Shown piece by piece: positions 47,327-58,540 of a stretch of DNA of 64,000 nucleotides. The notes under the pieces were generated by a model, which was not told where the DNA came from, ran no database searches, and saw only the letters and a list, made by a program, of their open reading frames with translations. Made by a program: the position numbers and the translations under genes. Numbering within the stretch: position 1 is the first letter of the stretch; each line of letters begins with the position of its first letter. This DNA comes from Capitulum mitella (lineage: Eukaryota > Arthropoda > Thecostraca > Pollicipedomorpha > Pollicipedidae). The DNA is taken from NCBI GenBank assembly GCA_030062745.1, contig CP099841.1:6507001-6571000 (forward strand), written 5' to 3'.

Positions 47327-48959
47327 GTCGCGGACGTTTAAAGAACGAGTTTAAAGCAATCAGCACCATTCCACGTTATTTGCGTTTACATGAACGTTAA
47401 CGTGGCAATCGATTGTGAGTGTCTCGCAGTGAGTAAAAAGGAAAAACTACCAGTTATCGGCTGGTCGCGCTTGATGAAACAAGAGCTGTTTTTACAACAG
47501 TGAAGCTGAGCAAAATACTCCGCATGTGACCCGAAATCACCCCTCACATTTTGAAGTTTGAAAGTTTGGAATCTTAAAACACACTAACAAGGTGTTTAGA
47601 TACTGCGTGGATTCCAGAGGCATATCGGAAGTTCGTTTTTTGTTACAGGAGTTTTCTTATTCAAAACGGACGAAACAGAAACATCTTAGACTAATATTAG
47701 GGTTTTGCATTAACACATTTCAATGATAAAAGATTGATAACAGTGCCAGTCATCCGAACACTGATGCAAAGGGACTCGTTTTAACGTCCTGCTCATTTTT
47801 AGGCTTTCTTAAATCATTTGCTCGTACATGTGCTGCACTAAAAACACGCTATATGATCTACCATAGGCCCAAGGACGTTCACAGAAAAGGAAAGGCCCAT
47901 GCCTGCACGTACAAGCCCTGTATACCGTATGTTCTGACTTGAGGAAACTTCGTCAAGACCTAGTAGTAGATTTTGATAAGTATACCGTACATGTACGTAA
48001 ACTGTCTGGCAAAACAACGTTTCGACGGCATCCTTTCAGCTCTCCTACCTTTCTTGCATATATAATCAAACGAGCCATGGAAACTAAAACTTTATGCACA
48101 AAAATGAGGTCTATAAGGAAATCCCCCAACACGATAGCAATATCCTCCAAAGCAATAACTCTGTTCGAAACTGTTTTTGTGCATATTAAGTTATGAGGTT
48201 AACGAATACAAACGCTAACGGGCAACACTGGGGTGACATTCAGACTCCCCGTAATGGAAATGGGTAATATATTAATACGAGCGGCGAACGAGTCAAAGTA
48301 AAGACGAACGGAGGAAGCATGTCAATGCAAGACCAGCGGCCTTGATGAATAGGCGTGCCAGAGTCACTGGTCAGATATTTACGTTGCATTACGCGACTGG
48401 AAATAAAAACAGCGAACACGCCATAACGTGCAACAGCCAGGACCTCTTTCTGATTAGGATTTTTACAGTTCACGCTTGGTATGCCAGGAAAATTACATCA
48501 ATTACATTTCGGTGACTTTTTGTGGTGCATTCTTCAGAAGTGTTAAGGTTAAAACATGGGACGTCTGTAAACTTTATCTCAACTGAATACGAAGCTTCTA
48601 AACAAACGAAACATAAATGGTGTAAATTGTTCAGGCTATCACTCATAAAAGCCTGAAAAATTAAATAAAAATCCATCAGTTATCTTAATTAAAGGGATGT
48701 CTATGGCCACGGCACGTGGTATCATCGTGATGTTTCGAAATCCGCAAATGTCTTTTCGATGCTAACCTGGTGCTTGAGTTTTGACGGGAATTATTTCATG
48801 TTACAATTTCTGTGTTTTTCAAGAGGAGCAGTGAACAATAGTCAGTGACCTGACAGAGCACTTGTTCACGTGCACTCTCTTACCAAAGAGAACAAAACGC
48901 ATCGTACTTAAGCATGTTTAAATAAAATAGGTTCGCGGAAGCTTGTCTACGAACCAGAT
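47327..48959. other. intergenic, upstream of the 48960 exon
   Basis: AT-rich. It presumably includes the promoter and 5' UTR of the exon at 48960, but no TATA box at a convincing distance is seen. Confidence 0.4.
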
Positions 48960-49228
48960 ATGGCTGGTTTTCTTCCGAAGATCTACCCTTCAGGCAAAGC
49001 CAGTAGCGCCGAAGAATCAGAGGATGAGATTGTGGTTGAAGAAAACGGCGAAGCGTTGGAAGAAACGTTTGCAGACGCTTCTCAACAGTTGGAACAATCA
49101 GTCAAGAATGAGGAAGACTATAGTAATATACCTGAAGCCGAGTCGGTTCAAGGTACACAAGCATCTGAATTGGCTATGGAACCGCCACCGACGTCGTCAG
49201 AAGCACCACCAACACTGCCCCCTATCAC
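48960..49228 (+). CDS. first coding exon of an unrecognised acidic protein (partial gene)
   Basis: An open frame starting MAGFLPKIYPSGK encodes 89 complete codons plus two bases. It is then cut by a strong splice donor (G|GTAAGTATG), after which the frame hits a stop within five codons. That is what a genuine 5' exon looks like. The encoded segment is strongly acidic (Glu-rich stretches such as EESEDEIVVEENGE) with a Pro/Ser/Thr-rich end, probably disordered. Codon use is balanced and unlike the GC-island artefact frames. I do not recognise the protein. Later exons were not found; a transposon begins 513 bp downstream and may sit in the intron. An alternative is a chance open frame next to a chance donor. 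Confidence 0.6.
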
Positions 49229-49234
49229 GGTAAG
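49229..49234 (+). other. splice donor, phase 2
   Basis: GTAAGT follows ..ATCACG, a consensus U1 match at all six intronic positions. Splicing here would leave two bases of a codon to be completed by the next exon. Confidence 0.6.
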
Positions 49235-49681
49235 TATGTTGTGAAACAACGACGTGTTCATATTGTTGATGATGTATTTTGCTGCATGTGTTCAATTCAC
49301 ATTAGACTGGAAAACTATCTCAGCAAATTTGTTCACCTTGCACAGAGAGGCTGAGTGAAGCCAGCAGATGTTTATTTTTCACACATTGTTCCTAATTTAA
49401 ACTTGCTTCCACCGAGGACAGATTAAAAAGCAACGGTTGATACTTCTCTCATAGATAAGTTACACCGGCCAGTTTGTCCCCACCGCTCCGCGTTCAGATC
49501 CTTCCTGCGGATGTGATGGTGTCAACGATCGGTTGGCCCAGGAATTTTTCCAGGGACGGATACGTCCAGGGAGAGACAATACTGTGTTTCGACTGCTTCC
49601 AATGTACCAATCGCGCTGGGCTCGAATCTCAACTTTGTCGACACAACCACTACACAATTCTGGTCCCATTGCACAGCCAAG

Positions 49682-49684
<3 letters not shown>
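49235..49684. other. probable intron sequence
   Basis: Ordinary AT-rich DNA between the donor and the (TA)n tract. No acceptor with a following open frame in the right phase could be supported. Confidence 0.4.

Positions 49685-49740
<56 letters not shown>
49685..49740. repeat. (TA)n microsatellite, target of the hAT insertion
   Basis: An uninterrupted TA tract directly abuts the left end of the next element. TA repeats resume exactly at its right end (53396-53414), so the element split one microsatellite. Confidence 0.95.
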
Positions 49741-49744
<4 letters not shown>

Positions 49745-49890
49745 GGTGGGCATCGTTACTAAAAAATGTAACTTCGTTACTCGTTACTCCGTTACTCAAA
49801 AAAGCCAGTCCGTTACTCGTTACTCCGTTACCCTGCCTTAAAAAGTAACGGAAGTTAACGTTACTCCGTTATTCCGTTACTTTTTTAAAT
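49741..49890 (+). repeat. left terminal/subterminal repeats of the hAT element
   Basis: CATAGGTGGGCA, then repeated CGTTACTC and CCGTTAC words. The words also occur inverted (AAGTAACGG at about 49842), so the end can itself fold. Confidence 0.8.
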
Positions 49891-51711
49891 GCAGTGAAAA
49901 CCAAGCGAACGCGGGCTTTAAGACTGTTATGCTGCTTTGTGGTTGTAAAACGCATTCCATACACTAAGGGAAGAAACAAAAAGCGCTTACCCAAAACACT
50001 CCGCTAGCTGCCCACTGCCCTCACCAGCCGTTGTAGAGTCGGCGGCGCCGGGACAACAGCCGCGGCGGGTATTCTACCACTGTGTTAGCCACAATGTTCA
50101 AACCAACGAATTCCTGTTCATTGCCCGCGGCGCCGACGGAGCGGGAACAACCGGCGCTGGAGCGGACGCATGCAAAATGCGACAAACAGCGGACATCTAT
50201 CGACTGGGTTTGATCAACAATGCCTCTCGAAGTATCCGCCCTGAACATAATGGTCTCCGTTCAGAGCTCGTTTCGGTCTCGCGAACTTCTTGTTTTGTTT
50301 TGAAATTATGTGTGTGTATTAGTTTGTGTACGAGCGCGTGCGTGGAGGTAAGATTCCTGATACCCCTGACGTTTTTTTAATACCAAACGACGAAGGACTC
50401 AAAAAAAACATGACTGATATGGATTTTATTATTGTGAAATAAAAGACTAAAAAAGGTGCTTTAGTACCTCTTCAGCACCCTTGAAAAGACAAATTAGCTA
50501 TAAAAACATGGTCATAAGTAAGATGCAACGGAGGATGTTAGCCGTTCACAAGTGGAACATTTTGGAACGATGACGTGACCTGACCTGACCCCTGTGAAAG
50601 GCCAAAATTGATATCAATGAACTCGCTATTGTCTTACGGTTCAGTATATGTCGCTTAAGTTCAGCTTTTCAGGGACAAGATATTGTGTTTATTTACCTAA
50701 TTCCAAGGACGTGTTTTGACCTTTCATGGCGTCTGGTGGCCTCAAAATTGACCTGAAGTCAAAACTCTTGAATGTTTTTGTCTCGGTTTGACAAAACCTT
50801 TCCGCCGGTGTTTTCCTTTTTTCCGTGCGATATATGGGAGCCGAGATCCTGGGAGGTGCGGAAATCCGCGCTCCCCGTCGGGTTAAAAACACTTCATTTA
50901 ACCCTATTCCCTGTCGGGGGGGCAGATTCTGCTACCCGTGTCTTTTTGCTTGTCGCTCCCACACTGTTTGCCGCAGCGCCACAAGATTTTCTGGCATTTC
51001 ATGGAATTGATACACACGTGTTTTGTCAACATTTAAAAAAAAATCGGTCCCGCAGAGGCGGTTCCAAGCCCCCGTTTTCGGCGGTAATGTGCTGTGCGTG
51101 AAGCTGCAAAGTTGTGCAGTTCACTATCGTGACATTCTGAGTAGAAATAAAGATCACTGACTCATTTATATAGTCATACACATCCTAAACAATGCGTATG
51201 CACACACATTTTCAGGCGAACGCACACTCAGGTACTGAAAAAATGGGGGAGCACACTATTGTGCTTATGGTGCCCTCCCAATTTTGTTTACCTGGATCCA
51301 CCTCTGCGCTACATATAAACTTAAACTGGCTTGCTAGTTGTACATCTGATGTTTATATCACCCAAAACAAACAAAAACAAAGGAAATTTCTTATTTCAAA
51401 AATCACCCTTCTTACCCTCCCTGGAACTGCCTATGGTTTTCTATTTTACATTTCAGCTTTCGGTATATAAAAGACTTGGACATTCCAAGCTGAACCGTGT
51501 TATTCCCATGAAAATTGGTTGGTAAACACGGCCGCAATGACCTTTCAAAAATCCCCAAATTTTGGAGTTTGTTTGCCCCCAAGCCCTATTTTCGCAATTT
51601 TTGAATTTTTGGGTCCGGAATTGGAGATCTCGTTGAAGCATATTAAATGGCATTCATCCCATCAACATTGGACGAATGCATCTCGAGATCTCTGGAAGGG
51701 CGGGGAGGGGA

Positions 51712-52264
51712 GGGGGCAGAATTGGTAATCTTCACCTTTCGGCCAATGCATATTTTTCGAAGGTGCAAAAGTGGCAATGGCTCATATCATGTTTGAGTTT
51801 GGGTCCTCACTTCTGCGTCTACAAAAAATAATGTGTCAGCCGAAAGGTGTTTCGGCCAGTTGATATTTTTTTCGGGAACGCAGGAGTGGTAACTCGAATC
51901 GCATGGACAATGTAGCCTGTCCTCCAAGTCAAAAATGATTTAACCTAACCTAACCTAAAACCTACTGTATGGTTGCAGGGATGGCCCTAGATGGGCATGT
52001 AAAACTATTTTTTGTTAGGTCCAATTTGCCTGTTTTTTGGTTTGGTTAGCTCGTATCGGCTGAAGGCAAACATGTGTCAACTGAATCAAAATTCAAGAGT
52101 TACCTAACCAAGTCAGTTTACACATCCAGTAGGGGCCAGTGCTTAGAAAAATACCTGAATGGGCTAAATTGTTCACACAACTTGTGTTGCCACTTCCGCG
52201 TCTCCAAAAATTACGCGTAAGCGTCGGCCGAAAGGTAGATTACCGCAGATGTGCCCCCCCCCCC
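51712..52264. mobile_element. nested short inverted-repeat element (MITE-like, ~553 bp)
   Basis: The left end GGGGGCAGAATTGGTAATCT, continuing to CACCTTTCGGCC (51712-51744), matches the reverse complement of 52226-52264. The shared parts are a G-run, GCA, GGTAATCT and CTTTCGGCC. A second internal block (cttctgcgtctacaaaaa... then cagccgaaaggtg near 51813-51853) recurs in direct orientation near the right end (cttccgcgtctccaaaaa... then cggccgaaaggta, 52194-52236). No target duplication is clear because of the G/C runs. It holds a (CCTAA)n tract. Confidence 0.6.
51941..51958. repeat. interstitial (CCTAA)n telomere-type repeat
   Basis: TAACCTAACCTAACCTAA is three and a half units of the arthropod telomere repeat TTAGG read on the minus strand. 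It lies inside the nested element, far from a chromosome end. Confidence 0.8.
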
Positions 52265-52360
52265 AGGGTAATGTGAATCTCACTGCCTGCAGAGAATATG
52301 GTTAAGGCAAATAGTCCAAGCAATAGTCGACAAGCTTCATAATTATGCTTCACTACTTAT

Positions 52361-52666
52361 TCAACTTATTGTGCACATTCTGTTTTCACCTTGGAAATAC
52401 CGTAAATAATGCTTCCTCTTGATATGTGCCTCTAGGTTTGAAAGGCTACTCTTGTGACCCTTGATTATAACCTCTTTCGGTCGGCACAGGACATACGTAA
52501 AAATGACGTTTTTCCCCTCCTCCTTAAACTCAAAGTACGTTTCTAGACGTGGCCATGGGTGACCCAGACCGGGCTCGTCCTCTGCCTCCGAAGCTGAGGC
52601 ACCGTCGGACTCGGAGTCAAGGTTTTCGACCTCCAGTGGCGGCGTAAAGACGCCTTGATGGGACAT
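52361..52666 (-). pseudogene. BED-zinc-finger-like remnant of a hAT transposase
   Basis: A 101-codon minus frame starts MSHQGVFTPPLEV. It has an acidic Ser/Glu/Asp region, then a PRLETYFEF stretch, and ends in LCRPKEV...SSLSNLEAHIKRKH. The final Ser-Ser-x-Ser-Asn-Leu...His-x-x-x-x-His pattern is the second half of a BED finger, the usual N-terminal DNA-binding domain of hAT transposases. The first Cys pair of the finger is incomplete (one Cys seen) and no catalytic domain follows. This may be a first exon whose downstream exons are lost. Confidence 0.6.
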
Positions 52667-53205
52667 TTTAGTGTCAGGTAGTTAAAATTCCAGGCTAGTC
52701 AAGAATCAATCACCACTCCATCGCCCCATGGACATCACAGATCCAAAACCATGGCGGCAGTAATCATGTGCTCAACAGCCTTGAGTGATCTTGGCGGGGA
52801 ACCGTGTGGCGGTGGTAAGCAATCCGTGACTAACTTGAGACAACATTGAAAACTGCCGTCAGCTGGCTGTTCCAGTATAAATGACAATAATTTTGATATC
52901 TTTTAGCCTGAAAAATGACGACTGGTTAATTTATAATTTTAAGTCATATCAAACTTACGCATAATTCAATACTTTTGTCCCAAGAGAGATCAAAGTCAGC
53001 TGGGCTTTATACTGAACCATTGCCGCCAGCTTGCCGTCAACGTTTATCAGCTGACGAATATTGTAAACAAGTCTACTCCGCGATTGTCAGCTGAGTGCGC
53101 GCCCAGCCGCGCTTGTATCGCCGCACGCTATTGGGTGTTGGCTATTCAAGTAGCCAATGGCGTGTGCCGATGCAAATAAAGCCGGGCGGTGTCTGTAAGG
53201 AGTTT

Positions 53206-53395
53206 AAAAAGTAACGGAGTAACGGAGTAACGGAGTAACGGACCGCAAAGTAACGGAGTAACGGACCGCAAAAGTAACTTCCGTTACTCAGTCCGTTACA
53301 GTAAAATAAAAGTAACGGGTCCGTTACTCCGTTACTCAAAAAAGTAACTTCGTTAGTAACGGAGTAACGGAGTAACGGACCAGTGCCCACCTATG
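53206..53395 (-). repeat. right terminal/subterminal repeats of the hAT element
   Basis: More than ten GTAACGGA words in near-tandem array, ending GGACCAGTGCCCACCTATG. This is the inverse of the left end. Confidence 0.85.

Positions 53396-53444
<49 letters not shown>
53396..53444. repeat. (TA)n(TG)n microsatellite
   Basis: TA repeats at 53396-53414 followed by TG repeats at 53415-53444. This is the continuation of the microsatellite interrupted by the hAT element. Confidence 0.95.
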
Positions 53445-53446
<2 letters not shown>

Positions 53447-53449
53447 CAG

Positions 53450-54560
53450 GCGCGGATCCAGGAGGGGGTATGGAGGCGATCATTCCCCCCCCCCTGAGGC
53501 CTGAGAAAGGCCCCTCTCAGACTCAAAAAGAACCCCGAGGAGCCCCGTCTGAGCTTCACGGGGTCTCTGTGAAAACGTGACGGGTTCTTGATGCAGTCAG
53601 GAGGACCTCTGGGAGGGTTAGATTACTTCTGAGGCGCACAGAAAGCCCCTGAAGCTCCCAAAGAGTCCCTGAGACCACAACAGGGCTCTAACACCCCAGA
53701 TTGCCGCTGAGACCGCCAGAAGGGTTACAGGGCCCCTGAGACGGCCAAGATGTGGACTGAGTCCTGAGGCGGCGTAGGGGCCCCTGGAATGTTATAGGGG
53801 TCCCGAATGGGTTTCACGGACCCGTGTGAAAAGCGGAAGGTTCCTAAGGCAGTCAGAGGGCCTCCGGGAGGGTTAATGAGACGAAAAGATGGTCCCTAAG
53901 ATAGATAGAAAGGCCCCTGAAACTCTCCAATGGTCCAATGGACCTTGGCCAGCCAGAGGGCCCCCGAACAGGGCTCGTCAGAAGCCTCACCCTCGAGAAC
54001 GACCCCAAATGGGCTACACTGGTCTTTCTAAAAACCTGAGGGGGTTCTTGATTTGGTCAGGGGGTCCCGGAAAGGTCAGGTGGGTCCTGAGACGTCGGAG
54101 GGTCCTTGCGAGGCAAAGACAAGAGGACCTCTGAGACGGCATGGGGGTTCTGGACTCCCAGAGAGTCCCCGAGTGTGTTGGCGGGCTCCTGGCACGGAAA
54201 AGGTCCCCTGAGACTGCCAGTGAGGCTCTTGACGTGCCAATAAAAGCTCCTGGTATCAGGCTAGAATGGTCCTAAGACTACTAGATATATCCCATGTAAT
54301 GGAGGAAGACCCTTGATACAGCCATGGATACCACCAGAGACGTCAAGAGGGCTTATGACACTGAACAGGGACCCTGAAATCGACAAAACGTCTTTTGTTT
54401 CAGCCAGAGGACCCCTGAGACGGCAAAAATGCTTCCCAGAGACGACAAGAGGGACACCTAGGACAACAAGGGGTCCACTGAGACTGCTAGAGAGTGGCCT
54501 TTGAGACTGCTAACTAGCAGCCTCTAGCAATAGGGACCCCTGAGACGACCAGACGACCAG
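53450..54560. repeat. degenerate CCCCTGAGAC satellite, locus 2 (~1.1 kb)
   Basis: Dozens of diverged units built on GGCCCCTGAGAC-GCCA (for example gcccctgagacggcc near 53722 and cccctgagacggc near 54414), spaced about 30-45 bp. A higher-order period of about 256 bp is visible: ggttcttgatgcagtcagga... at 53582 and ggttcctaaggcagtcagag... at 53838, each followed by cctc-gggagggtta. A weaker third copy lies near 54043. The array begins with GCGCGGATCCAGGAGGGGG, a sequence style often seen at transposon termini. Confidence 0.75.
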
Positions 54561-54810
54561 TGTTTCATCCACTTTGTAGGGGAACAAAACGCAAACTTTC
54601 CTGAGACAAGGCGGCGCGCTTGAACTTTTTCGGTTACTTATATGGTAAAAAACGCAAAATTACATCAAAACCCCCAAAAAACAAAAACGTCAAACATTTC
54701 CTCTGGACCCAAGCAGATCAACGTTTTTCATATCTGAAGACCAAAAATGGGGGCCTCGGCCGGGAGGGGGGCGGCGAGCTGACCATTCGCCCCTCTCCCG
54801 GCGAAATCCT
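54561..54810. other. short unique stretch
   Basis: Ordinary sequence between the satellite and a compound microsatellite. No gene seen. Confidence 0.4.
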
Positions 54811-54812
54811 GG

Positions 54813-54998
<186 letters not shown>

Positions 54999-57238
54999 AT
55001 GGTAGAAATGAAGATACGAATGAGACTTAAAAAACGGCCTCTGTTCCGTTGACTAATCTTGGAAACCAATGGTCTGACCGGCTCAAAACGCACTCTTTTG
55101 TAACCAAAGTTAAACATGCCGAAGTATGGCATCCAGCGCGTGCCAAGTGCCACGTACGAAAACCTGATAATTGCTACTTTGAAGGGTTCTGAATACCTGG
55201 CCTTGGGGCAAGACTCACGATCCGAACAAAGAGGAATAGACCACGGTGTAGCTCAATATTGGTCAATTATTACCGTCAAGACCGACAGCGTTCGACTCAC
55301 GGTTTGTGTGCAACAAGGCCTGGTCTAACCCAACGATGCGCGTGTTTTAAGACATTAACGATTATGCTGCAGAATCCGTGAAAAAGCATGTTCTGCAAAA
55401 ATTACCCCTTTGGTACTGTCCCTTATCTTCCGACGAACATAATCCTCAACGTGATTGTATTCTTTGGAAATCCTGTCGTAGGGCTACTTTCCATGCCGTG
55501 AACTATTATGGGTGTCCAGTTTGACAATGCGGGTCCCTGACACTTATAAAGAGATAGGAGGCCACACCAGCGGCTGTGATCAGATGCAGTCATTTGAATG
55601 ATGGCTTGTGAAAGCTATCACTACGTGGATTTGACCATATAATATGTCACCAGTTCTTGCCTGAATGTTTCATGCCATTTCATATTTTGTTCTTTTGTTA
55701 TCTACCAGGAATATACCTTGTGGGAGCATGGCGAATGAAACTTTCTTCGTTTCTGATTGCACAATTTCTTCCCCTCCATGCATTTCGCAATACAAAAGAA
55801 TATTTACGGATGTATTTCAGTATGTTTCATCTAAAACAATGCAAATGGAAGCATTGCGCGCTCCTTGCATTTGGTCACTGAGCAGTCCAAAACATGCAGG
55901 CCAAAATCGGGCAGAATGGAAACATTATTTCCATGATAGTCACGTGGAATGAAAACCTTGGAAGGTAACATATTGCAAGTGCAGGCACATATTAAGCACC
56001 TAAATGAGCTGTCTCTAGTCGGAATTTCATGATTTTGTGCCCAGTAATTGCAAAGTTATTAGCCTCCAGAAAACGTCATGGCCGGGCCAGACTGGTAAGT
56101 TTCATTTTTTTTCCTGTTAGATGAAATAAAACTCCCTCGGCTTTCGGCCTCGATCGTAATTACAGGTATTTATTTCATTCCCTTTTCCGTACCAAAACTG
56201 ACAGGAAATGTCGGGCAGGGGGCAAAATTAGTTTTGGAGGGGCCCATATCCAAACTGGAGAGGCCCAGATCCACAATAAGGGGGCAATGGCTTCTCCAAG
56301 ACAGTACAGATCAACACCCATACCAATACGCAAAGAAATAAAACAAAACCATAATAAATTTCCATCCACAAATTAATACAACTGGTAAGTCGCAAAATGA
56401 TACATTTATGTAATACCCCAAGCATGTACATGTTAGCTTCTGTAAACCAATATTTCCAGGGCCAAGATGTTGGAGTAGAAAAAAGATCAGGCGAAAAGAA
56501 TGAGCGATGCGAAAAGTTTCAAATGAAACAATTCTCGCTAGTATAAAGTGCGTACAATTCATGGCATTTATTCCCTACATGATCTGGTTCATCAGTGCGG
56601 TCAGCCTGGGATGAGGCTGTTGGCATGATGAAAAAGGAAAAATCATTCAGAGGAACTAATGCCATTATTCGCATTTTCCAATCTAATGTCGGGATATTCA
56701 AAAAGATTTAGTGTTGTTATTTTATTACAGAGATGGCAAAAAACCGGCTTAAGCTAGCTTTAGCCGGTCTTCCTGGTATCCGCCTTTAACCGGTCTAAAC
56801 CGGTTAAAACCAATCAGAATTTGTCACCACTCAGGATATTTTTAGAAACAGCAATTGTAACATTGTGCATGTACAGATGCCCATTGCAAATTCGATACAA
56901 ATTGCACGGGTCAGTCCCCGAAAATTGCCCAAAAGTTCTGAAGGGTCAGAAACAGTAAACAAAGTTTAGTTTAACAAACAACAAAGTACATGTCCTTCTG
57001 TGGTTCTAGTTCCATTTAAAAACCGTCGACACAGATTAGCCCATTTTCTGTGGTGTTTTCTTTGAGGAAAAATCGATTTAGGTATGATCAAGCCCAAATG
57101 CAGTGGGTTACGTGCCTCATTTTTTTCCTTCGTCTTGGTACATATGCCTAAGTCTATGGAAAGATCGGTTAACAAGTAAAAAAATGGCTGTTCAATGGCC
57201 TCAAGATTTTCTTACAGCAGCTTTCAGTATGACCCCGT
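54999..57238. other. intergenic, nothing firm
   Basis: Ordinary to AT-rich. A 70-codon frame at 55116-55328 and short frames near 55660-55950 are not recognisable. At 56729-56812 CAGAGATGGCAAAAAACCGG is followed by repeated accggtt/aaccggt words; it looks like one end of a hAT-type short element, but no partner end was found. Confidence 0.4.
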
Positions 57239-57240
57239 TA

Positions 57241-57732
57241 CAGTGCGATCGTTGAGGTTCATAAAAATTTCGTCGCGAAAGAAGCGTGGTCGCGCTAAAT
57301 CAGGGTTCAACAAAATCAGCGTTCAGACTGACTCTTTGTTGAGCTAACATCCTGGAACACCCGTATTTTCAGTGCCCGTTACCCCTCCAAGATTTGGAAG
57401 ATTTAAGATAAATCCTATGACGATGCGTTGAAAGAAACAACATCGTCACTACAGGAGGGGACAGTCAGGTCCAATTCCCCTGTGGTTTATCGTCAGCTGC
57501 CCTACAACTGCGCCGATCATTCGTAAATCCAGTGCGTGAAATTCATCTTTCACAGAAAAAGACTGCGTTTTCTAACAGCCTTGTTAGAAAACAGTTCTGC
57601 GAAATTAACTCGAATCCGCAAAAAAATGGAAGAAAAATTTGGTTCCGGAAAGAGCAAAAAAGAGGTCAAATAGCCCATAACGTTGCATCCGAATTCGCGT
57701 TAAATCGGGGGCGTAAAATCGGGGTTTTACTG
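57241..57732. mobile_element. possible pogo/Tigger-like short element (~492 bp)
   Basis: The left end reads TA|CAGTGCGATCG and the right end GGGGTTTTACTG|TA, giving CAGT...ACTG ends flanked by TA dinucleotides, as in Tc1/mariner-pogo elements. The right end has the style CGCGTTAAATCGGGGGCG, and a related GCGCTAAATCAGGGTT block lies near the left end, but in the same rather than the inverted direction. The inverted repeat is short, so confidence is limited. Its interior shows no intact transposase. Confidence 0.45.
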
Positions 57733-57828
57733 TACTCACCCTTTTAACGAAAAACTTTCCGATGTCCATATCAGCCGCTCTGGTCACTCCCCCGTCTCAG
57801 ATAACTCAAAACCATACCTTGACAGTGA

Positions 57829-58040
57829 TGGGCAGCTCAGTTGGTAGAGCGCCGGTCTCCCCGTTCTCGCCAAAGAGGGCCGATCTGACTGCCACACGGT
57901 CGTGTCGCACCCTTAGCGCCCATTCAACTTTCGCCGCAAAATCGGCCGATACGTGGAACTGCTCGATCGGGTGTAGGGGTCGGAGTATGTGCAACAAGCT
58001 ATGTTTAGCACGGGCCCGATTTCTAACATCACCCGCATTT
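57829..58040 (+). mobile_element. tRNA-derived SINE, copy 2
   Basis: The head has A box GGCAGCTCAGTTGGTAGAGC. The body matches copy 1 at 36430-36702: gtcgcacccttagcg-cc, aactttcgccgcaaaatcggcc, gtggaactg-tcgat-gggtgta. It lacks about 55 bp present after the tRNA-like head of copy 1 and its B box is degraded, so it is probably inactive. Confidence 0.75.
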
Positions 58041-58540
58041 GGATTAAATGTGCAAAGAAAGACATTTTTAAAATGGCGCACCCGGACGCCATCGCCCTCT
58101 TACAGAGGGTGGCAAGCGGGCCGTGTTCGATTCGTCACCATAACGATGACCACCAGATCAGTGCTGCCGAATAAAGCAAGAAGCCAAACCTGGAATGTGA
58201 TTCCGATGACACCGCAAGACGTCATCCAAACAGGAGAAAAAAAAAACTTCACGCAGGAGTGGAGAGAAAAAACTTTCTCAGGATTTCTCTTCACAGACCG
58301 GCCCCTGGATCACACGTGAAGATATTGGTTTGTGTCGACAGAATGAACCATTTCATGACAAGTTTTTTTTACCAAGGATTTCTTTGGGCGGAGCTAATGT
58401 ATGTAAGGAAATCTGAGGGTAAAAGGTATTGAATGGACAGAGAGCACGACTTAATTGGGTGTTTCCCATTTCACGTGAGCGAGTTCAACATTGGGGGGAG
58501 GAGGGGAAGCCCAACCAGAAATACATAAATCAACACCCAT
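58041..58540. other. intergenic, nothing recognised
   Basis: Ordinary sequence between the SINE and the transposon fragment. Confidence 0.4.

Larger units (their letters stand above)
49741..53395. mobile_element. hAT-type DNA transposon (3655 bp) with GTTACTCC-rich ends
   Basis: The left end CATAGGTGGGCA (49741-49752) is perfectly inverted at the right end TGCCCACCTATG (53384-53395). Inside both ends lie many copies of GTTACTCC or GTAACGGA (49756-49890 and 53206-53383), extending the inverted similarity over more than 100 bp. Flanks are TA repeats on both sides, consistent with an 8-bp TATATATA duplication, though it cannot be proven within a repeat. The termini are typical of hAT elements. 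Only a BED-finger-like remnant of a transposase remains (52361-52666, minus), and a smaller element is nested at 51712-52264. It is therefore non-autonomous. Confidence 0.85.

Noticed and set aside
56729..56812. hAT-type MITE starting CAGAGATGGCAAAAAACCGG
   Set aside because: Only one end is seen. The accggtt-rich sequence is suggestive, but without the other end it cannot be bounded.
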